NCBI GenBank assembly: GCA_913046125.1
Contig: CAJWRL010000019.1
Coordinates: 1-13,601 of the forward strand
Direction of reading: 5' to 3'
DNA length: 13,601 bases
DNA from: an uncultured Gammaproteobacteria bacterium
GTDB taxonomy: Bacteria > Pseudomonadota > Gammaproteobacteria > GCA-002705445 > GCA-002716945
Part shown: positions 6,962 through 13,601 of the stretch, in pieces
Layout of the letters: the number at the start of each line of letters is the position of its first letter
Position numbering within the stretch: position 1 is the stretch's first letter
Notes under the pieces: model-generated
Database searches by the model: none
Seen by the model: only the letters and a program-made list of their open reading frames with translations
Told to the model about the DNA's origin: nothing
Position numbers and translations under genes: made by a program

Positions 6962-7909
6962 CTATTTATCTAAATATTTTTCTGCATCTAATGCTGCCAT
7001 ACATCCAGCGCCTGCTGATGTAATTGCTTGTCTATATATTGAATCAGATACATCACCAGCTGCAAAGACTCCTTCAATAGAGCATTGTGTGGCATTTCCA
7101 GACGAACCACCCTTGATATTGAGATACCCTGTGTCATCCATATCAAGCGAACCTCTAAAGATATCAGTATTAGGTTTATGGCCAATGGCTATGAAAGCCC
7201 CTGAGCACTTTATTTCCTTCATCTCGTTAGATTCTACATGCTTTACTCTGACTGATTGTACTTTATCATTATCACCAAGTACCTCATCGAGCGTATGGTT
7301 CCACACAAATTCGACTTTACCATCTTTTTCTTTTTGTTTGATTCTATCTACTAGTATTGCCTCAGCTCTTAGCTTATCTCTTCTATGAATCAAAGTTACT
7401 TTAGATGCAATATTTGATAAATATAGTGCCTCTTCAACTGCAGTATTTCCACCACCAACAACAACAACCTCTTGATTACGATAGAAGAAACCATCACATG
7501 TTGCACATGCAGAGACTCCTTTACCCAAGTATTTTTTTTCTGATTCTAATCCAAGATATTTAGCTGACGCACCTGTAGCAATAATAAGACTATCACATGT
7601 ATATACTGCATCATCACCATTTAACTCAAATGGTCTTTTTTGTAAATCAACGGATTTAATCTGGTCCATAATAATTTCAGTATTAAATTTCTTTACATGA
7701 TCTTTCATCCTCTCCATTAAATCAGGACCTTGGAGATCATTGGCGTCACCAGGCCAATTCTCAACGTCTGTTGTTGTAGTTAGTTGTCCACCAATCTCTA
7801 ATCCAGTCAATAATAATGGCTTCATATTTGCTCTTGAGGCGTACAGCGCAGCTGTATACCCAGCTGGACCAGATCCCAAGACAAGAAGTTTTACATGTTT
7901 TTTATCCAT
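6962..7909 (-). CDS. trxB: Thioredoxin-disulfide reductase
   Basis: TrxB is a cytoplasmic FAD enzyme that passes electrons from NADPH to thioredoxin. The 315 residues show the FAD motif GSGPAGYTAA (12-21), the block GGQLTTTTDVENWPG (40-54) and the redox-active CATCDG (135-140, C135 and C138). The NADPH-binding motif is GGGNTAVEEALYL (152-164), with HRRD (175-178) typical of NADPH preference. The C-terminal FAD contact is AAGDVSDSIYRQAITSAGAG (283-302). The length matches E. coli TrxB (about 321). A good Shine-Dalgarno sequence, AAGGA (7919-7915 on the minus strand), lies 5 bases before the ATG. It is divergent from ftsK, as trxB is in E. coli, where lrp lies between them. Its stop touches the stop of the thrC-linked microprotein gene. 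Confidence 0.97.
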   Translation of the reverse strand: MDKKHVKLLVLGSGPAGYTAALYASRANMKPLLLTGLEIGGQLTTTTDVENWPGDANDLQGPDLMERMKDHVKKFNTEIIMDQIKSVDLQKRPFELNGDDAVYTCDSLIIATGASAKYLGLESEKKYLGKGVSACATCDGFFYRNQEVVVVGGGNTAVEEALYLSNIASKVTLIHRRDKLRAEAILVDRIKQKEKDGKVEFVWNHTLDEVLGDNDKVQSVRVKHVESNEMKEIKCSGAFIAIGHKPNTDIFRGSLDMDDTGYLNIKGGSSGNATQCSIEGVFAAGDVSDSIYRQAITSAGAGCMAALDAEKYLDK

Positions 7910-7941
7910 AAATATCCTTAGGTTGTAGATTCAACCAAGTC

Positions 7942-7947
7942 ATTATA
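7942..7947 (-). promoter_or_regulatory. Candidate -10 box (TATAAT) for trxB
   Basis: On the minus strand a perfect TATAAT lies 32 bases before the trxB ATG, giving a leader of roughly 25 bases that contains the Shine-Dalgarno sequence. No convincing -35 box is seen 16-18 bases upstream. It shares the 114-base gap with the ftsK promoter candidates. Confidence 0.4.
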
Positions 7948-7956
7948 CACAATAAT

Positions 7957-8003
7957 TTGTTATCGTTATATATGTATATATTATGATAAAAAATTTGTAT
8001 AAT
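7957..8003 (+). promoter_or_regulatory. Candidate ftsK promoter region
   Basis: Two candidates are visible. TTGTTA (7957-7962) and TATTAT (7979-7984) are 16 bases apart and form a reasonable sigma-70-type pair. A perfect TATAAT (7998-8003) lies closer to the gene but has only TATATA at the -35 position. Both precede the GAGGT ribosome binding site at 8015-8019. The stretch between trxB and ftsK is otherwise featureless AT-rich DNA. Confidence 0.4.
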
Positions 8004-8014
8004 TCTTATTAAAT

Positions 8015-8019
8015 GAGGT
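8015..8019 (+). promoter_or_regulatory. Ribosome binding site supporting the TTG start of ftsK
   Basis: GAGGT lies 4 bases before TTG 8024. The nearby ATG at 8013 is in another frame and meets a stop after seven codons. The next in-frame ATG would remove the first membrane segments, so TTG is the best start. Confidence 0.6.
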
Positions 8020-8023
8020 ACAT

Positions 8024-10222
8024 TTGTCTCAGATAAAAAGAAATAAAAAGCTTTCTAAATCAAAGTTCGATTATCTGCCAAAAGAGATTTTTAATTTCTT
8101 TTTACTAACTTTTTCACTTCTTTTTACTTTATCCATTATTTCTCATGATCCATCTGATCCAAATTTTTTCCAAACGGGCTTAGGGAGTACCATTAATAAT
8201 TATATTGGCATAATAGGATCATATATTTCACACATGACTTTTATGATTCTAGGTAAAACATCGTACTTACTAGCTGCTTTTTTGATATTCTATTCACTCT
8301 CAAAATATCGTATATTTATTCCTGCCAGGAGGGCAGCAATAACTAATTTCTTGTTGCTTATTATTTTCTTCTCAAGTTTATCTACTGTTCTAGAATATAT
8401 TGCCCCAAGCTCTGGCGGATATGTTGGTCATATAATTTTTAATTATTCTTCAAGTTACATTGGTTCATATGGTGTGATAGTAGCCTCATTGTTAACGCTT
8501 CTCTATTCATATGTGTATTATTTTGATATATCCGTCAGTAGTGTGTCTAGAAATACTGTTAAAGTAGCAACTTATCTTTATTTGAAAGCCAAATACAAAT
8601 TAGGAATCTTATATGAAAAGGCTAACTTTAAAATTAGCCTACTTAAACAGAGGAATACTGACTCAAGCAGCATCACTAAGAAGAAACCCAATGATACAAA
8701 AGTTGATATAGTCAAACCAAAACCACAGGAGAGCAAGAGAGCTTTTAAAGAGAAACAACAAACCTTATTTTCTGACACCAATAGCAAACTTCCATTGCTA
8801 GAATTCCTCGATAAACATGATTCAGAAATTGTTAATCATGATGAGAGCTCTCTAAAGCTTATGTCAGAGATGCTTGAGCAAAATTTGGGTCATTATGGAA
8901 TAACAGCAAAAGTAAAAGCTGTAAGACCTGGCCCTATTGTAACATTATTTGAAATTGAGCCTGTGGCTGGCACAAAAGCTGCGACTATCAATACTATCAG
9001 TAAGGATTTAGCTCGAACTATGACAGTACCAAGCTTAAGAGTAGTTGAGACTGTCCCAGGAACTGCCCACATAGGAATTGAAATACCAAATGATGATAGA
9101 GAAACGGTATCTCTTAAAGATATAGTTTGTTCTAAGGAGTTTGAAAATTCAAAAGCCTCTCTAACAATGGCTTTAGGAAAAGATATCCAGGGGAATCCGA
9201 TTTGTGTAGATCTTCATAAGCTTCCACATTTATTAGTGGCTGGAACAACTGGCTCAGGTAAGTCAGTTGCAGTTCACTCAATGATTATAAGCTTACTTTA
9301 TAAACATGATATTGATCATCTAAAATTTTTAATGATTGATCCTAAGATGTTAGAGTTGAGCACTTATGAGGGATTACCCCACCTTTTACATCCCGTTGTT
9401 ACTGATATGAATGAGGCAAAAAGCGTCTTACATTGGTGTGTCCAGGAAATGGAGAGAAGGTATAGATATATGATGGATCTAAATGTAAGAAATATTCAAT
9501 CATACAACAAAGAGATCAAAAATAATGATGAGTCAGGTGTCAGTAAAATATATACACCAACAGAGGGGAATACCGAAAAGTATCATCAAAAACTTCCGTA
9601 TATTGTTGTCGTCGTAGATGAATTTGCAGATATGATGCAAACTGTTGGAAAGAAAGTCGAAGATTTAATTATTCGTTTATCTCAAAAGGCTAGAGCAGCA
9701 GGTATCCATCTTATACTGGCTACCCAACGACCTTCAGTTAATGTTATTACTGGATTAATCAAAGCTAATATACCAACTCGTTTGGGATTGAAGGTTTCGT
9801 CTAATATTGACTCACGTACAATACTTGACTCTATGGGTGCAGAGCAACTTCTTGGGCTGGGTGATATGTTATATAGAGGATCAGGCACTCATGTGCTTCA
9901 GAGAATACATGGTGCGTTTGTTAGCGAAACTGAGATAAATAAAGTTGCAGATTATTTAAGGGAGCAGAAAATTAATGATGATATCGAATCAATACTCCTT
10001 GAGGATGATGATATGGATGATGATATCGAGATTAACGAAACATCTGATGAGCTTTATAGTGAAGCTGTCCAGATAGTAAAAGAGACAAAAAAAACATCTA
10101 TATCTTTTTTGCAAAGAAAACTCAAAATTGGTTATAATCGTGCAGCAAATCTAATAGAAGCCATGGAGGCAAAAGGAATTTTATCTGAGCCTCAGAGTAA
10201 TGGAAATAGAGAAATTTTGTAA
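8024..10222 (+). CDS. ftsK: DNA translocase FtsK (short form, TTG start)
   Basis: FtsK is a septum-anchored hexameric ATPase that pumps DNA and activates XerCD at dif during division. The 732 residues begin with four to five membrane segments (about 24-40, 57-93, 105-122, 148-168). A short charged linker follows (about 190-255), much shorter than in E. coli FtsK (1329 residues). The motor spans about 255-650, with Walker A GTTGSGKS (407-414), Walker B VVVVDEF (528-534) and the RAAGIHLILATQRPSV block (557-572). An acidic spacer (659-676) leads to the gamma winged helix (about 677-732) with RKLKIGYNRAA (698-708), the DNA-reading element that recognises KOPS in E. coli. The protein ends at NGNREIL, without the short tail seen in E. 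coli. serS follows after 6 bases, probably in the same operon. Confidence 0.95.
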   Translation: MSQIKRNKKLSKSKFDYLPKEIFNFFLLTFSLLFTLSIISHDPSDPNFFQTGLGSTINNYIGIIGSYISHMTFMILGKTSYLLAAFLIFYSLSKYRIFIPARRAAITNFLLLIIFFSSLSTVLEYIAPSSGGYVGHIIFNYSSSYIGSYGVIVASLLTLLYSYVYYFDISVSSVSRNTVKVATYLYLKAKYKLGILYEKANFKISLLKQRNTDSSSITKKKPNDTKVDIVKPKPQESKRAFKEKQQTLFSDTNSKLPLLEFLDKHDSEIVNHDESSLKLMSEMLEQNLGHYGITAKVKAVRPGPIVTLFEIEPVAGTKAATINTISKDLARTMTVPSLRVVETVPGTAHIGIEIPNDDRETVSLKDIVCSKEFENSKASLTMALGKDIQGNPICVDLHKLPHLLVAGTTGSGKSVAVHSMIISLLYKHDIDHLKFLMIDPKMLELSTYEGLPHLLHPVVTDMNEAKSVLHWCVQEMERRYRYMMDLNVRNIQSYNKEIKNNDESGVSKIYTPTEGNTEKYHQKLPYIVVVVDEFADMMQTVGKKVEDLIIRLSQKARAAGIHLILATQRPSVNVITGLIKANIPTRLGLKVSSNIDSRTILDSMGAEQLLGLGDMLYRGSGTHVLQRIHGAFVSETEINKVADYLREQKINDDIESILLEDDDMDDDIEINETSDELYSEAVQIVKETKKTSISFLQRKLKIGYNRAANLIEAMEAKGILSEPQSNGNREIL

Positions 10223-10228
10223 AATAAG

Positions 10229-11479
10229 ATGAATGATTTAAAAAATATGCTTATCAACGCCGATGAGGTTGCAAGAAAACTATCAACACGTGGCTTTAGT
10301 CTTGATTCGGTATTTATAAACGAAAACTCAAATATCAGAAAGAAGCTCATACAAGAGAAGGAAGACCTGGCAAGTGAAAAAAATAAAATATCTGATTCTT
10401 TTAGAAAAGTATCTAGTGATTCAGAGAAAACAGCACTCATGGAGAAATCAAAGTCTATTGAAGGAAAAGTAGTAGAACTGAAAAAAAAATTAAGTGAGGT
10501 CGAGGATAAATTAAATAATCACCTACTTGAAATTCCTAATATTCCACATCACACATGTCCAATAGGAGATTCTGAAGAAGGAAATAAACTGATTGAAAAG
10601 CATGGTGAGATAACTAATATAAATTCAGATGAACATTCCGATATCCTTGATAAGTTGCATATGTTAAGTTTTGAGGATGCCGTAAAGATAACTCAGAATC
10701 GATTTGTTGTACTCAAAGGACAAGTTGCATCTCTTCATAGGGCACTTATAAACTATATGTTAAGTAAACAGGTTAAAAATGGTTATCAGGAGTATAATGT
10801 TCCATATATTTGTAACTCTGAAAGTTTGACTGGAACTGGTCAACTACCTAAATTTGAGGAGGATTTATTCAAACTATCAAACGCTAATCTTTATTTAATA
10901 CCTACTGCAGAGGTTCCTCTAACTAATATATACCGAGATGTGACATTACCCTCAGAAGATCTCCCAATAATGATGACTGCGCATACTCCATGTTTTAGAT
11001 CGGAGGCCGGTTCTTATGGTCTGGATACAAAAGGATTAATAAGACAACATCAGTTTGAAAAAATTGAATTAGTTCAGCTAGTCCATCCAGATCACTCAGA
11101 TGAAGCTTTAGATGAAATCACTCTCCATGCCAGGTCTATACTTGATGATCTTGAGCTCCCATATCAAATTGTTGAGCTATGCACTGGAGATTTAGGGTTC
11201 TCCTCTAAAAAAACCTATGATCTTGAGGTCTGGTTTCCGAGCCAAAAAAAATATAGAGAAGTCTCCTCATGCAGTAATTTTGGTGATTTTCAAGCTAGGC
11301 GACTGAACATCAAGTTTAAAGAACATAAACAAAAGAATCTCGTTCATACCTTGAATGGTTCTGGACTTGCTGTCGGGAGAACTCTAGCAGCATTAGTTGA
11401 AAATAATTTTGATGGTAAAAAAATTAATATTCCAAACTGTCTTCATAAATATTTAGATTTTAAGACCATTGAATTGTAA
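10229..11479 (+). CDS. serS: Serine--tRNA ligase
   Basis: SerRS charges tRNA-Ser (and tRNA-Sec where present) with serine. The 416 residues start with MNDLKNML, matching the usual N-terminus. A charged, helical N-terminal arm (about 30-98) forms the coiled coil that grips the long variable arm of tRNA-Ser. The class II core follows, with TGTGQLPKF (201-209), the serine-binding TAEVPLTN (226-233), motif 2 starting FRSEAGSYG (256-264) and extending to RQHQFEKIE (272-280), REVSSCSNFGDFQARR (343-358) and motif 3 NGSGLAVGRTLAAL (376-389). The length is near E. coli SerRS (430). It lies 6 bases after ftsK and just before two tRNA-Ser genes, its own substrates. The stop codon overlaps the -35 box of the first tRNA promoter. 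Confidence 0.97.
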   Translation: MNDLKNMLINADEVARKLSTRGFSLDSVFINENSNIRKKLIQEKEDLASEKNKISDSFRKVSSDSEKTALMEKSKSIEGKVVELKKKLSEVEDKLNNHLLEIPNIPHHTCPIGDSEEGNKLIEKHGEITNINSDEHSDILDKLHMLSFEDAVKITQNRFVVLKGQVASLHRALINYMLSKQVKNGYQEYNVPYICNSESLTGTGQLPKFEEDLFKLSNANLYLIPTAEVPLTNIYRDVTLPSEDLPIMMTAHTPCFRSEAGSYGLDTKGLIRQHQFEKIELVQLVHPDHSDEALDEITLHARSILDDLELPYQIVELCTGDLGFSSKKTYDLEVWFPSQKKYREVSSCSNFGDFQARRLNIKFKEHKQKNLVHTLNGSGLAVGRTLAALVENNFDGKKINIPNCLHKYLDFKTIEL

Positions 11480-11510
11480 TAGTTATTACTTTTCATCTAT
11501 AATGACGGCT
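11474..11510 (+). promoter_or_regulatory. Promoter of tRNA-Ser(UGA), stringent type
   Basis: TTGTAA (11474-11479) and a perfect TATAAT (11498-11503) are 18 bases apart. The stretch just after the -10 box, GACGGC (11504-11509), is GC-rich in an otherwise AT-rich region, a known mark of stable-RNA promoters under ppGpp control. Transcription would begin a few bases before the mature tRNA end at 11514. This is the strongest promoter seen in the window and may also drive the transporter and second tRNA downstream. Confidence 0.6.
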
Positions 11511-11513
11511 TAC

Positions 11514-11600
11514 GGAGACGTGCCAGAGTGGTTGAATGGGCCGGTCTTGAAAACCGTTAGGGTGTCAAAGCCCTCGTGGGTTCGAATCCCACCGTCTCCT
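11514..11600 (+). tRNA. tRNA-Ser (anticodon UGA)
   Basis: The sequence folds as a class II tRNA. The acceptor GGAGACG (11514-11520) pairs with CGTCTCC (11593-11599), the D arm is CCA/TGG, and the anticodon loop CTTGAAA holds TGA at 11548-11550. The long variable arm has GGG paired with CCC, and the T arm GTGGG/CCCAC encloses TTCGAAT. The long variable arm and UGA anticodon identify tRNA-Ser reading UCA and, when wobble-modified, other UCN codons. CCA is not encoded. Two oddities are a T at the discriminator position (11600), where bacterial tRNA-Ser normally has G, and a C-T mismatch at the top of the anticodon stem (11541 with 11557). It follows serS by 34 bases and precedes the transporter start by 10. 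Confidence 0.95.
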
Positions 11601-11610
11601 GAAAAGAATT

Positions 11611-12807
11611 TTGGAATCTAAAAAATACTATAGTTGGGTGTTATATGATTGGGCTAACTCTGCTTATGCGACAATCGTCCTAGCAGGATTTTTTCCGATC
11701 ATTTATGCAGAGTATTTTGCCTCTTCTATTATCGATTCAGAGCGTACACTATATCTTGGAGTGTCAAATTCTATTGCAAGTATAATATTAATACTTATTG
11801 CACCTATATTCGGTCTTCTCTCTGATAAATTTTCCAACAAGAAAATATTTCTGATTGTTTTTGCTCTTTTGAGCATTTTATCAACATCTTTACTGTCAAT
11901 TATTTCTCAAGATAGCTATGTTATTGCTTCAATATATTTTTCTATTTCTCTTCTAGGTTTCATGATGTCAAATGTATTTTATGATTCTATGTTGTTAAAT
12001 TTTAATTCTCAAAAATATGATTCCATCTCATCCGTTGGTTATGCATTGGGTTATTTAGGAGGAGGTCTTGCCTTTGTAATCTCATTACTATTCCTATATT
12101 TTCAAGGCGACTCTACTCTAGAATTAATATATTCTAAAAAAATTGTCTTTTTGTTTGCTAGCCTTTGGTGGTTATTATTCATGATACCACTTTTGATATT
12201 CTGGGAGGAAGATAAACGCATTTCCCATACAACCACTTTATTGGACACATTTAATGAGATAAAACTAGATAAAACCATATTTTATTTCCTTATTGCTTAT
12301 TGGATTTATATTGATGGTGTAGACACTGTAATTCGTATGGCAATTAACTATGGATTAACGATTGGATTTGACTCAACTGATTTATTGATAGCACTTTTAG
12401 TAACTCAGTTCGTCGCTTTCCCAGGAACACTATTGATTAGCTGGCTCTCATCAATTTATTCTTGTGAGAGAGCTATAGTTGGATGTTTAATGACATACCT
12501 TTTAATCTCAGTTTTAGCTTACTATCTTGACACAATTTTAGAATTTTATTTAATTGCATCATTAATTGGTTTAGTACAGGGTGGTATTCAGGCTTTAAGT
12601 AGATCATATTTTGCAAGACTTATACCCAATAATAAGCATTCAGAATATTTTGGGATCTATAATATGCTTGGAAAATTTGCTGCTCTCCTGGGACCCCTGT
12701 TAGTTGGTTTAATAACCTTTTTAACAAATGACCCTAGGATTGGGATGCTCAGTATCAGTATTTTCTTTATTCTTGGAATTATTCTTTTTGTTCACTCTAA
12801 AAAGTAA
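11611..12807 (+). CDS. UMF1/Atg22-like major facilitator transporter (TTG start)
   Basis: This 398-residue protein is a polytopic inner-membrane transporter with about 12 membrane segments. Its conserved blocks match the UMF1 (Atg22-like) branch of the major facilitator superfamily: LYDWANSAYAT (11-21), LLSDKFSNKK (69-78), FYDSMLLN (123-130), SVGYALGYLGGG (141-152), YWIYIDGVDTVIRMA (230-244), GLVQGGIQALSRSYFARLIP (320-339) and FGIYNMLGKFAALLGP (347-362). Yeast Atg22 exports amino acids from the vacuole; bacterial members have no firm substrate. The start is TTG 11611, because LYDWANSAYA normally lies near residue 10-15 and no ATG precedes it in frame. Only a weak purine run (GAAAAGAA) is upstream. 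It begins 10 bases after one tRNA-Ser and ends 27 bases before another, so it is probably transcribed with them. Confidence 0.85.
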   Translation: MESKKYYSWVLYDWANSAYATIVLAGFFPIIYAEYFASSIIDSERTLYLGVSNSIASIILILIAPIFGLLSDKFSNKKIFLIVFALLSILSTSLLSIISQDSYVIASIYFSISLLGFMMSNVFYDSMLLNFNSQKYDSISSVGYALGYLGGGLAFVISLLFLYFQGDSTLELIYSKKIVFLFASLWWLLFMIPLLIFWEEDKRISHTTTLLDTFNEIKLDKTIFYFLIAYWIYIDGVDTVIRMAINYGLTIGFDSTDLLIALLVTQFVAFPGTLLISWLSSIYSCERAIVGCLMTYLLISVLAYYLDTILEFYLIASLIGLVQGGIQALSRSYFARLIPNNKHSEYFGIYNMLGKFAALLGPLLVGLITFLTNDPRIGMLSISIFFILGIILFVHSKK

Positions 12808-12834
12808 TATCATCTAGCATTGAGAATTATTGTT

Positions 12835-12921
12835 GGTAGGTTGGCAGAGTGGTCGAATGCGCCACCTTGGAAAGGTGGTTAACGAGTAATCGTTACAAGG
12901 GTTCGAATCCCTTACCTACCT
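12835..12921 (+). tRNA. tRNA-Ser (anticodon GGA)
   Basis: A second class II tRNA. The acceptor GGTAGGT (12835-12841) pairs with ACCTACC (12914-12920). The anticodon stem CCACC/GGTGG is perfect and encloses TTGGAAA, with anticodon GGA at 12869-12871. The variable arm AACGA/TCGTT is long, and the T arm AAGGG/CCCTT encloses TTCGAAT. It reads UCC and UCU, complementing the UGA isoacceptor upstream. CCA is not encoded, and the discriminator (12921) is again T rather than the usual G. No good promoter is seen in the 27 bases after the transporter gene, so it may be cut from a longer transcript. Confidence 0.95.
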
Positions 12922-12950
12922 GAGACTAGATAGATTTGTCAATAAATAAT

Positions 12951-12956
12951 TATAAT
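12951..12956 (+). promoter_or_regulatory. Candidate -10 box (TATAAT) before the unknown gene and ugd
   Basis: A perfect TATAAT lies between the second tRNA-Ser and the unknown gene. TTGTCA at 12936-12941 is a good -35 word but only 9 bases away, too close to pair with it. Transcription from this box would start inside the dyad at 12960-12976. The gap 12922-12995 holds nothing else that I can identify. Confidence 0.3.
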
Positions 12957-12959
12957 ACC

Positions 12960-12976
12960 CATGCATGCAATGCATG
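12960..12976 (+). repeat. Perfect 7-base dyad (possible operator) before the unknown gene
   Basis: CATGCAT and ATGCATG are perfect inverted copies separated by GCA, just downstream of a TATAAT and 19 bases before the ATG at 12996. The position would overlap a transcription start, as operators often do. No run of T follows, so it is not a terminator of the tRNA. Part of the symmetry comes from the self-complementary word ATGCAT. Confidence 0.5.
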
Positions 12977-12995
12977 ATAATATATAAGACTACTC

Positions 12996-13454
12996 ATGAA
13001 TCAAACAGACCCGAAACTAACAGATGTTGAGAGAATGAATGTGACATCTGCTATTGATTTTTTGGTACCTTATGTTCACTCCATAGTCAAGATATCATCA
13101 CTGGTAGATCTCCCAATAGATAACTTCAAAAAAGAGATAAGTAGCCTTTACTTTAGTATTAATTCTGAAGACAACGGAAGGATAGAGGCATCAGCTAAGC
13201 ATAATAATTTCGAATTTTCACTGCTTTATACAGGCACAAGGAGTTTTGTACTGAAAGTAGACGGTTTTAATACCTTCTCTGGTTTTGCTTTTATGGAGAC
13301 CAACAAAGGCATGAACATACATGATGATCTAAATTCTAATAATGAACACATTAGTAATATTCTCATGAAACAGTTCTTGAAATACTATAAGAGTCCATAT
13401 TTAGTGACTGATGTTTATAAAAAATTTATTTTAGAAGGAAAAAGTTTTATATGA
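12996..13454 (+). CDS. Unrecognised 152-residue soluble protein coupled to ugd
   Basis: I do not recognise this family. The product has no signal peptide or membrane segment. Residues 14-50 look helical and are rich in hydrophobic positions (SAIDFLVPYVHSIVKISSLV at 18-37). A strand-rich middle part follows, with FEFSLLYTGTRSFVLKVDGF (72-91), and a helical C-terminal third (about 116-148) contains KQFLKYYKSPYLVTDVYKKF (125-144). The codon and base composition resembles the neighbours, so recent transfer is not evident. The stop overlaps the ugd start (ATGA), which implies translational coupling and perhaps a role in the same sugar-nucleotide or polysaccharide pathway, but this is inference from position only. 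The start at ATG 12996 has no strong Shine-Dalgarno sequence; ATG 13035 (residue 14) is an alternative. Confidence 0.75.
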   Translation: MNQTDPKLTDVERMNVTSAIDFLVPYVHSIVKISSLVDLPIDNFKKEISSLYFSINSEDNGRIEASAKHNNFEFSLLYTGTRSFVLKVDGFNTFSGFAFMETNKGMNIHDDLNSNNEHISNILMKQFLKYYKSPYLVTDVYKKFILEGKSFI

Positions 13455-13601
13455 AAATATCAGTATTAGGAATGGGTTATGTAGGACTTTCAAATGCAAC
13501 TATGCTATCTACAAAGTATGATGTTATTTGTCATGATATCGATGAATCTAAATTAGAATCAATTGAAAAAAGACGATCACCAATTAAAGATAAATTAATA
13601 T
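13451..13601 (+). CDS. ugd: UDP-glucose 6-dehydrogenase (N-terminus only, cut by window end)
   Basis: The 50 visible residues begin with the NAD-binding motif GMGYVGLSNA (7-16), followed by HDIDESKLESI (28-38) and SPIKDKLI (43-50). This matches the E. coli Ugd N-terminus in spacing, including its SPIVDKEI block, and fits this class better than UDP-ManNAc dehydrogenases. The enzyme oxidises UDP-glucose to UDP-glucuronate, a precursor for capsule, exopolysaccharide or modified lipid A sugars. The catalytic domain with its cysteine lies beyond the window, so activity cannot be judged. It starts inside the stop of the unknown gene (ATGA overlap), which points to one operon. Confidence 0.88.
   Translation, partial: MKISVLGMGYVGLSNATMLSTKYDVICHDIDESKLESIEKRRSPIKDKLI

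Noticed and set aside
7089..7388. 99-codon open frame on the plus strand opposite trxB
   Set aside because: Lies wholly within trxB, whose frame is conserved throughout; the antisense product has low-complexity serine and leucine runs and no ribosome binding site of note.
10000..10030. Repeated GATGATGATAT units near the end of ftsK
   Set aside because: It encodes the acidic DDD-rich spacer between the motor and gamma domains, and is a codon-level repeat rather than a separate DNA element.
10192..10440. 82-codon minus-strand frame across the ftsK/serS junction
   Set aside because: Antisense to the SerRS coiled-coil region; its hydrophobic look comes from the complement of lysine and glutamate codons.
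11514..12921. Integrated element between two tRNA genes used as attachment sites
   Set aside because: No integrase or direct repeat of a tRNA 3' end is seen; both tRNAs are complete and differ in acceptor and anticodon arms, and the gene between them matches its neighbours in composition.
1..13601. CRISPR arrays, insertion sequences, toxin-antitoxin or phage-defence genes
   Set aside because: No spaced direct repeats, transposase motifs or known defence domains were found by reading both strands; every long gene except the 152-residue protein fits a known family.

Overview
This is a densely packed, AT-rich bacterial window. It holds 15 protein-coding genes (two cut by the window edges) and two tRNA-Ser genes. 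There is no insertion sequence, phage gene, CRISPR array or recognisable defence system. Gene content and order point to a gammaproteobacterium: the surE-pcm pair, and trxB divergent from ftsK with serS downstream. Low GC, near-absent intergenic DNA, overlapping genes and shortened conserved gene blocks suggest a streamlined, probably marine lineage such as SAR86. That placement is an inference, not a phylogenetic result.

Left part (1-4068): a MoaB-type molybdopterin adenylyltransferase (minus, cut at its C-terminus) is divergent from an RluB-type pseudouridine synthase. The latter overlaps, tail to tail, an Smr-domain protein on the minus strand. Then comes a tight plus-strand operon of surE (5'-nucleotidase), pcm (protein repair methyltransferase) and a YqaA/VTT-type membrane protein. 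This operon overlaps, tail to tail, a small Mth938/DUF498 protein.

Middle part (4115-6961): hom and thrC form the threonine branch (aspartate semialdehyde to homoserine, then phosphohomoserine to threonine), without thrB beside them. A 56-residue membrane microprotein is coupled to thrC by an ATGA overlap and ends exactly where trxB ends on the opposite strand.

Right part (6962-12921): trxB (minus) and ftsK (plus) share a 114-base divergent promoter region, and serS follows ftsK by 6 bases. In enterobacteria and pseudomonads this block normally also has lolA and rarA (and lrp in E. coli); here they are absent. Downstream of serS lie tRNA-Ser(UGA), a UMF1-type MFS transporter beginning 10 bases after the tRNA, and tRNA-Ser(GGA). 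The two tRNAs together read all UCN codons, so the synthetase sits beside its own substrates.

Far right (12922-13601): a short promoter-like region with a perfect 17-base dyad precedes an unrecognised 152-residue protein. This protein is ATGA-coupled to ugd (UDP-glucose 6-dehydrogenase, cut by the window end), which suggests the start of a surface-polysaccharide operon.

The window is mostly housekeeping. The items most worth a second look are the thrC-linked microprotein, the tRNA-transporter-tRNA arrangement, the unusual discriminator base of both tRNA-Ser genes, and the unknown protein coupled to ugd. No convincing new multi-gene system was found.
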